Shown: one piece after another, positions 57,520 through 64,000 of the stretch
Layout of the letters: each line of letters begins with the position of its first letter
Position numbering within the stretch: position 1 is the stretch's first letter
Assembly (NCBI GenBank): GCA_032622095.1
Contig: CP136067.1
Span: 62,756,893-62,820,892 of the forward strand
Direction: 5' to 3'
Length of the DNA: 64,000 nucleotides
DNA from: Siphonodentalium dalli
Taxonomy: Eukaryota; Mollusca; Scaphopoda; Gadilida; Siphonodentaliidae
Notes under the pieces: model-generated
What the model saw: only the letters and a program-made list of their open reading frames with translations
Told to the model about the DNA's origin: nothing
The model's database searches: none
Made by a program: the position numbers and the translations under genes

Positions 57520-59626
57520 GTTATTCATAATTCTTATCCGTATAGTATTTATTCGTAATTCTTATCGGTATAGTATTTATTCGTAATTCTTATTGGTATA
57601 GTATTTATTCGTAATTCTTATCCGTATAGTATTTATTCGTAATTCTTATCCGTATAGTATTTATTCGTAATTCTTATCCGTATAGTATTTATTCGTAATT
57701 CTTATCCGTATAGTATTTATTCGTAATTCTTAACCATATAATATTTATTCGTAATTCTTATCCGTATAGTATTTATTCGTAATTCTTAACCGTATATTAT
57801 TTATTCGTAATTCTTATCGGTTTAGTATTTATTCGTAATTCTTATCCGTATAGTATTTATTCGTAATTCTTATCCGCGTAGTATTTATTCGTAATTCTTA
57901 TCCGTTTAGTAGTTATTCGTAATATTATCGGTTTAGTATTTATTCGTAATTCTTATCGGTTTAGTATTTATTCGTAATTCTTATCGGTATACTATTTATT
58001 CGTAATTCTTATCCGTATAGTATTTATTCGTAATTCTTATCCGTATAGTATTTATTCGTAATTCTTATCCGTATAGTATTTATTCGTAATTCTTATCCGT
58101 ATAGTATTTATTCGTAATTCTTATCCGTATAGTATTTATTCGTAATTCTTATCGGTATACTATTTATTCGTAATTCTTATCGGTTTAGTATTTATTCGTA
58201 ATTCTTATCGGTTTAGTATTTATTCGTAATTCTTATCCGTATAGTATTTATTCGTAATTCTTATCGGTATAGTGTTTATTCGTAATTCTTAACCATATAA
58301 TATTTATTCGTAATTCTTATCGGTATAGTATTTATTCGTAATTCTTATCCGTATAGTATTTATTCGTAATTCTTATCGGTTTAGTATTTATTCGTAATTC
58401 TTATCGGTATAGTATTTATTCGTAATTCTTATCGGTATAGTGTTTATTCGTAATTCTTATCCGTATAGTATTTATTCGTAATTCTTATCGGTTTAGTATT
58501 TATTCGTAATTCTTATCCGTATAGTATTTATTCGTAATTCTTATCGGTTTAGTATTTATTCGTAATTCTTATCCGTATAGTATTTATTCGTAATTCTTAT
58601 CCGTATAGTATTTATTCGTAATTCTTATCGGTTTAGTATTTATTCGTAATTCTTATCCGTATAGTATTTATTCGTAATTCTTATCGGTATAGTATTTATT
58701 CGTAATTCTTATCGGTATAGTATTTATTCGTAATTCTTATCCGTATAGTATTTATTCGTAATTCTTATCGGTTTAGTATTTATTCGTAATTCTTATCGGT
58801 TTAGTATTTATTCGTAATTCTTATCGGTTTAGTATTTATTCGTAATTCTTATCGGTATAGTATTTATTCGTAATTCTTATCGGTGTAGTGTTTATTCGTA
58901 ATTCTTATCGGTTTAGTATTTATTCGTAATTCTTATCGGTTTAGTATTTATTCGTAATTCTTATCCGTATATAGTATTTATTCGTAATTCTTATCGGTTT
59001 AGTATTTATTCGTAATTCTTATCGGTTTAGTATTTATTCGTAATTCTTATCGGTATAGTATTTATTCGTAATTCTTATCGGTTTAGTATTTATTCGTAAT
59101 TCTTATCGGTTTAGTATTTATTCGTAATTCTTATCGGTTTAGTATTTATTCGTAATTCTTATCGCTTTAGTATTTATTCGTAATTCTTATCGGTATAGTA
59201 TTTATTCGTAATTCTTATCGGTGTAGTGTTTATTCGTAATTCTTATCCGTATAGTATTTATTCGTAATTCTTATCCGTATAGTATTTATTCGTAATTCTT
59301 ATCGGTATAGTGTTTATTCGTAATTCTTATCCGTATAGTATTTATTCGTAATTCTTATCGGTTTAGTATTTATTCGTAATTCTTATCGGTATAGTATTTA
59401 TTCGTAATTCTTATCCGTATAGTATTTATTCGTAATTCTTATCCGCGTAGTATTTATTCGTAATTCTTATCGGTTTAGTATTTATTCGTAATTCTTATCC
59501 GTATAGTATTTATTCGTAATTCTTATCGGTTTAGTATTTATTCGTAATTCTTATCGGTATAGTATTTATTCGTAATTCTTATCCGTATAGTATTTATCGT
59601 AATTATTATCCGTTTTGTATTTATTA
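57520..59626. repeat. 28-bp minisatellite, about 75 copies, in intron 2
   Basis: Unit TATTTATTCGTAATTCTTAT + C(C/G)GT(A/T)TAG, 28 bases, repeated head-to-tail over 2.1 kb. Most units are one of three types by the variable end: CCGTATAG, CGGTATAG or CGGTTTAG. Rare variants recur at distance: AACCATATAAT at 57731 and 58290, CCGCGTAG at 57875 and 59445, GGTATACTAT at 57987 and 58153, CGGTGTAGTG at 58881 and 59219. There are no spacers, so this is not a CRISPR. It is AT-rich with one CpG or two per unit. Confidence 0.97.
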
Positions 59627-60397
59627 GGTGTCTATTAAGTAATCAGGTTTTAGCATGACTTAGGGGTGTCAATTTGACAATATCCCAAATGTATAACTCT
59701 TGTAAGTTTGACATTTCAGACGGATATCTCATAAGTAATATTCGTAGATTTGGGTAGGCTAGCTTTTGTCATTTGGTACGTAAATATGTTAGTGGTTACA
59801 GAAGCAGCATGGCGTTAAATAACTTTTAATACGTATATGTCATATATCCCGGCTCGCGAATGAACAATATACCCTCAAATCTATTCCACATTCATTAGTT
59901 GGTGTGTTAAGTACATAATAACACAGAAGATGGCACATTAAGTACAAACTAAGTGACCATTAATACTCTACGGAAACGATAGCAACACTTGTTCAAACTT
60001 ATCTCTTCATTCCGATGTTTCAGAACAGACGACGTTAAGTTTCATACACGGTAAATAAAATAACCCCAATGCATGTAGTTTACACTGTACCAGAAATGAG
60101 TATGAGCAGTTTAGTATTTGCTATGACATGGGATAGCCTATAACCATAACCAGCCTGGGGGAAACGTACCAAATATTTTATCTTTGACAATTAGTGGAGA
60201 TCTACTTTACACGTACGTTCGTTGGTAGAGATCAGTATAGGAAGTTACCACCGGATAAGCCGAGTCGTTATTACATAACATATTGCTTGAATAAAATACT
60301 AGTATTCGAGACTTTAATGAAATCGTACTGACGGTTGTTAGTTTGTGCAGGTACGTCATTTGAGTGAGGGTGGATAACTCTATATTGTTCTATCAAG
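59627..60397. other. Distal part of intron 2
   Basis: No repeat or coding signal recognised between the minisatellite and exon 3. Confidence 0.5.
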
Positions 60398-60623
60398 GTC
60401 GGTCTCGTGATGACAGATGGCGAGTCGCTGGATCCCGCACAAACTGCGGATCAAGCAAACATTATCAAAAGTCAAGGCGTAAAACTCATTGCTGTTGCCA
60501 TGGGAAACGATGTGACTCTATCTGAACTCCAAGCCATCGCCTCAAGTTCTCAGCACATGTTCGCCACGAATACATTCAACTTAAATCAACTCCAAAATCT
60601 TATCAACATTGATATTTGTCCAC
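60398..60623 (+). CDS. vWFA gene exon 3: C-terminal part of the vWFA domain
   Basis: Begins in phase 0 with VGLVMTDGES: the central strand and MIDAS Asp (TDG). Continues GVKLIAVAMGN, a typical late vWFA strand, then ELQAIASSSQHMF and the closing helix, ending NIDICP. Joined to exon 2 it gives a full-length vWFA domain of about 180 residues with all MIDAS positions filled. Ends in phase 1 at CCAC|GTAAGTAA (donor at 60624). Confidence 0.88.
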
Positions 60624-61003
60624 GTAAGTAATTTCTAAAGGATGTTCTGTTAACGGCACTAACGCTGTATGCAATAGACAATGGATATATACCGTATCAT
60701 ATTCACCAACTACAAATTTCAATCTACTTCACCGACTGTATGTGTGTCACATTCTATGGAATTCTATGAATTGATGGAATAATTCGCTGCTATTGAGTCT
60801 GACAATGCGACAAGACAAAATGCACTTGGTGCAGGTATGGGGTGGGTAGTTTTATTCTAGTATTCTTTGATCCAGAGCAATCTCCAAAGAGGATATTCTT
60901 AAATTGGTAAATTCTCGACAGCTGATCGATGCCGATGATGTATAAACTCTAGTCAATACCATAGCGATGACCCTTTATTCAGGAAGCATATGTATTTTTT
61001 CAG

Positions 61004-61108
61004 CAAACTCATGCCATGATGACAATCAGTGCGGTCCCTTCTGTTCGTCGGGACAACAAGCTTATTGCGAAATAGACGCTAACGGACTCGGCAGCTGCCA
61101 ATGTAGAT
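61004..61108 (+). CDS. vWFA gene exon 4: Cys module 1
   Basis: Acceptor TGTATTTTTTCAG ends at 61003. The module reads NSCHDDNQCGPFC, then AYC, then GSCQC: six cysteines spaced C-x5-C-x3-C-x7-C-x9-C-x-C. The pattern is like EB or small EGF-like modules of invertebrate secreted proteins. Ends in phase 1 before GTATGTAT. 105 bases, a multiple of 3. Confidence 0.8.
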
Positions 61109-61488
61109 GTATGTATATAATGTCGATGGTCTATCAGCTGCTGCTATACATATACACAGCTGCATGAGGGCCTCAACAAAATTATGTTGTTGCCGCGTAA
61201 GCCTTTAACAACATACAAAATACTTCAATTCAACATATATAGATAAGCCAATCGCGCACATGAAAACAAGTGGAAGTACACGCATTTTTACTCTTTTCTC
61301 GCCTGGTCGCATTATCGACTAAACCTCCTTTATGGACAACTGTCTTCGGTGATTATTTGTCGAATATCCAATGGTCGGCTACTCATTTCTCATTGTTTGA
61401 TTGTGATAGTTTGATTATAAAGTTAGTGTCCGTTGAGGTTAAAACTGAACTAAGTGAGAACTGTTCCATAAATCTTTCTGTTTTGCAG

Positions 61489-61590
61489 CCGAAGGAGGAT
61501 GCACCCGAGATTCTCAGTGTGTAATAAACGCCTGTTCCGGACAGAGATATTGCGACCTATCTAACGGATTCGGAGTGTGTGCTTGTAGGG
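61489..61590 (+). CDS. vWFA gene exon 5: Cys module 2
   Basis: Acceptor TTTCTGTTTTGCAG ends at 61488; donor GTAAGT at 61591. Reads EGGCTRDSQC, INAC, QRYC and GVCAC: six cysteines, C-x5-C-x4-C-x5-C-x8-C-x-C. 102 bases, phase 1 at both ends. Closest in tone to exon 7 (DLSNGFGVC versus DLSSGLGIC). Confidence 0.85.
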
Positions 61591-61825
61591 GTAAGTTACA
61601 CCAAGAGCATCGAACCAGACTCTATAAGGGGTGGTGAACTAGTCAGCGAAAAATTAGCCAAATTTAGGTAAATGACAGAATAGTAGTACTCGGATAATAC
61701 CCTCTCAGATAATATATATATATGTTCAAACAGAAATATCTCGCGGACAATTTCTTTACCGATAGTCTCCATGCAAGACATGAAATATCCAAATGGAAAA
61801 ATGTACTCGGCGGACAATATCCTTG

Positions 61826-62575
61826 ACGAATATTATCACGACAGGTCGTATCTAAGGATAATGTCCCCGACAACACTCCAGTGACTCCACTTTCCCAATG
61901 GCATGCGCGGACTAAAACAAAGCTTTCTCATATTCCTCTAAAGACACTATATTATCAATAGCATAACAAACAGCCTGTTAGACCAAATTGTGCGAATTCC
62001 AAAACAATATATGGCTTAACAGCTTCTTGTAGATATTATAGAGATAAATAAATAGGCGGTCTATTAGTGAATTTGAACATCTATATATATTCTTTGAAAG
62101 CTATTTGGCTGTATTTAGATTGGTGTGGCTATGTCTAAAAGGAATGAGTGTTGGAAAGTTAGGTGTTATGGTTATCGGCAATGCACCATCGATTGCAATA
62201 TTTTTATGCCCGGGATTTCTAAAGTTATGAAAAAATTGACAGAGTGACGACGACCTACATATACTTCAATACTATAATGACTGTGCTCAAATTATATACC
62301 GCGCGATTCTGGGATAATCACCGAACTTTCACAAAATCCTCATGTAAAATATTCATAAAATATGAGACTACTGGGGAGTAGTCTCATATGAGTGAGACAA
62401 AATATATAAGTGCACCCACACATAAGAAGTTGTAGCACTAACTATTATCATTTACCCTTTCCAGAAGAGTGCCGTTATGACAGCGAGTGTTCAAATGTAT
62501 GTCCGGGTACATCGCAAAGATACTGCAACAACGGAGTATGTTCCTGTAGAGGTAAACAACAGTGTCTCGCTGCAC
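61826..62575. repeat. Tandem segmental duplication, copy 1
   Basis: Part A (61826-61980) is joined directly to part B (61981-62575+), which contains exon 6. A matches 62848-63002 and B matches 63417-64000 at about 99%. B carries a 26-base perfect hairpin at 62362-62387 where copy 2 has 15 bases. Confidence 0.92.
62465..62551 (+). CDS. vWFA gene exon 6: Cys module 3
   Basis: Acceptor CCCTTTCCAG ends at 62464; donor GTAAACAA at 62552. Reads EECRYDSECSNVC, SQRYC and NNGVCSC, with six cysteines and a short fifth loop (x4). 87 bases, phase 1 at both ends. Identical to exon 8 at 63890-63976. Confidence 0.85.
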
Positions 62576-63113
62576 AATATCAACCTAATTCAGTTTAATT
62601 GTGATAATCCTTCTCATTGTATGAATTAAGATGCGACATAGAGATGACACAATATGACAATAATTCAACTGTTTCGATCTTATTATATGGTATCCAGGTT
62701 TCCTCACATTCGACTGCTATCTATTGGCTGAACGCTCACGTCCTGTTATGAGGTTGTTCTGTTGTCGAGCTGATCTCACATTTGAATACACATACCCTGC
62801 AGCCCACATTTATTGGAGAAATGTTAGAAATAAAAATAAGGAATCTAACGAATATTATCACGACAGATCGTGTCTAAGGATAATGTCCCCGACAACACTC
62901 CAGTGACTCCACTTTCCCAATGGCATGCGCGGACTAAAACAAAGCTTTCTCATATTCCTCTAAAGACACTATATTATCAATAGCATAACAAACAGCTTGT
63001 TAACATATCGACTTTTATAGAGACTCGCTGATTAAAACATTGTCGTTATTTTAAAGGGGAAAGAGTACCACCTTCGTTGCAGACTGATTGTACAATTGTT
63101 CTTTCATCTATAG

Positions 63114-63215
63114 GCCAATGCTTCGTGGAGAGTCAGTGCAACAACCTATGTACGGGAAACACACCAGACAGATTCTGTGATCTATCCAGCGGCCTTGGTA
63201 TCTGCTCTTGTAAAG
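63114..63215 (+). CDS. vWFA gene exon 7: Cys module 4
   Basis: Acceptor TTTCATCTATAG ends at 63113; donor GTACGG at 63216. Reads GQCFVESQCNNLC, DRFC and GICSC; six cysteines, C-x5-C-x3-C-x8-C-x8-C-x-C. 102 bases, phase 1. It lies in the 414-base segment (63003-63416) absent from the first copy of the duplication. Confidence 0.82.
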
Positions 63216-63889
63216 GTACGGATAATGTTGACTAATAGAAAATTGAATTTGAAGGCAAAATCGTTTCCATAGACTTTCACCTCTTTGTTAACCGCGATTT
63301 TTCTAACAACAAAATCACATTCCCAACGCATATCTTACAGTGACTTCGCTGGCCATCCAACAACAAATGTGATGGATCACTTTCACTTTTCTGCGGCCAC
63401 TACTACGCCAGTGGTAGACCAAATTGTGCGAATTCCAAAACAATATATGGCTTAACAGCTTCTCGAAGATATTATAGAGATAAATAAATAGGCGGTCTAT
63501 TAGTGAATTTGAACACCTATATATATTCTTTGAAAGCTATTTGGCTGTATTTAGATTGGTGTGGCTATGTCTAAAAGGAATGAGTGTTGGAAAGTTAGGT
63601 GTTATGGTTATCGGCAATGCACCATCGATTGCAATATTTTTATGCCCGGGATTTCTAAAGTTATGAAAAAATTGACAGAGTGACGACGACCTACATATAC
63701 TTCAATACTATAATGACTGTTCTCAAATTATATACCGCGCGATTCTGGGATAATCACCGAACTTTCACAAAATGCTCATGTAAAATATTCATAAAATATG
63801 AGACTACTCCCCATGAGTGAGACAAAATATATAAGTGCACCCACACATAAGAAGTTGTAGCACTAACTATTATCATTTACCCTTTCCAG

Positions 63890-63976
63890 AAGAGTGCCGT
63901 TATGACAGCGAGTGTTCAAATGTATGTCCGGGTACATCGCAAAGATACTGCAACAACGGAGTATGTTCCTGTAGAG
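63890..63976 (+). CDS. vWFA gene exon 8: Cys module 5, exact copy of exon 6
   Basis: Same 87 bases as exon 6 with the same acceptor (CCCTTTCCAG) and donor (GTAAACAA), within the second copy of a tandem duplication. If transcribed, the protein has two identical modules separated by module 4. The gene continues beyond the window. Confidence 0.85.
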
Positions 63977-64000
63977 GTAAACAACAGTGTCTCGCTGCAC

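Larger units (their letters stand above)
55733..60397 (+). other. Intron 2 of the vWFA gene (contains LINE relic and minisatellite)
   Basis: A 4.7-kb intron splitting the vWFA domain in phase 0. It holds a pair of direct repeats, a LINE C-terminal relic and the 28-bp minisatellite described separately. The acceptor is TTCTATCAAG at 60397, less usual than CAG. Confidence 0.75.
52097..64000 (+). other. Gene: secreted vWFA protein with a chain of six-cysteine modules (partial)
   Basis: Eight coding exons fit together with matching splice phases: signal peptide (52097-52190), vWFA in two exons (55410-55732, 60398-60623), and one module exon each at 61004, 61489, 62465, 63114 and 63890. Module exons are flanked by phase-1 introns on both sides. 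The predicted product is extracellular: leader, dibasic EKRQ near the cleavage region, an adhesion-type vWFA domain with a metal site, then at least five Cys modules. Proteins of this layout are usually matrix, shell, mucus or immune-recognition components; that role is inference. The 3' end lies beyond the window. Introns 1 and 2 are large (3.2 and 4.7 kb); the others are 380-910 bases. Confidence 0.85.
62848..64000. repeat. Tandem segmental duplication, copy 2 (runs off the window)
   Basis: Part A' (62848-63002), then 414 bases not present in copy 1 (63003-63416, with exon 7), then B' (63417-64000, with exon 8). A' differs from A by about three substitutions. From the start of B to the acceptor of its exon the lengths are 484 and 473; the 11-base difference is fully explained by the hairpin change. 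Confidence 0.92.

Noticed and set aside
57520-59626. CRISPR-like array of 28-bp repeats
   Set aside because: Units are directly adjacent with no spacers and sit in an animal gene intron. It is a minisatellite.
1-64000. Endogenous virus or LTR retrotransposon
   Set aside because: No gag, protease, integrase, envelope or capsid motifs seen. The only 2A-like motif belongs to a LINE. The repeated TATA block at 25356/27039 is LTR-like at most.

Overview
The window looks like nuclear DNA from a lophotrochozoan animal, most likely a mollusc. It is AT-rich, has GT-AG introns, is crowded with microsatellites, homopolymer C/G runs and foldback elements, and carries decayed non-LTR retrotransposons of the CR1/L2/jockey type. 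I see no bacterial operons, CRISPR array, rRNA or intact tRNA. Species and class (bivalve versus gastropod) cannot be decided from the sequence alone. Host genes are sparse; most of the window is mobile or repeated DNA in various states of decay.

Layout. 1-1.5 kb: non-coding, a TA/TG microsatellite and a C24 run. 1.5-5.66 kb: a nearly complete LINE (endonuclease + reverse transcriptase + C-terminal zinc motif) with a 2A-like GDIHPNPGP element near its N-terminus and one premature stop codon. 6.1-8.2 kb: candidate exons of a host gene with a Tudor-like C-terminal domain. 8.4-9.4 kb: a five-copy ~125-131 bp tandem repeat rich in TCAAGGTCA motifs. 10-14.8 kb: small direct and inverted duplications, a 48-bp minisatellite and a dispersed repeat. 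15.5-22 kb: three pieces of LINE in opposite orientations that fit a 5'-inverted ('twin-primed') insertion, interrupted by sequence with a PIF/Harbinger-like transposase fragment. 25-31 kb: repeated TATA/first-exon-like modules around a 2.55-kb DNA transposon with CACTG ends and a 5-bp target duplication. 31.7-44 kb: hairpins, a long foldback, a foldback with 16-bp tandem-repeat arms enclosing a TTAA-flanked inverted-repeat element, a 0.9-kb element with a small secreted-protein-like ORF, and a 1.5-kb element packed with CCGAAT/ATTCGG motifs. 44.7-51.3 kb: a possible tRNA-derived SINE, a LINE relic, a 54-bp minisatellite with an open frame, and another repeat-rich element.

52.1 kb to the window end: the best-supported host gene, on the + strand. 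It encodes a secreted protein with a signal peptide, one von Willebrand factor A (vWFA) domain split over two exons with a complete MIDAS metal site, then a chain of small six-cysteine modules, one per exon. All module exons are phase 1-1, so they can be duplicated or lost without a frameshift. The gene runs off the right edge. Its second intron (4.7 kb) holds a LINE C-terminal relic and about 75 copies of a 28-bp minisatellite. Its 3' part shows a very recent tandem duplication in which the last exon in view is an exact copy of one 1.4 kb upstream, and the two copies differ in whether they carry an extra module exon and in one template-switch-like palindrome.

How it fits together: the mobile elements are independent of the vWFA gene, but the gene appears to be growing or shrinking by exon shuffling of its cysteine modules, and this is the most biologically suggestive part of the window.
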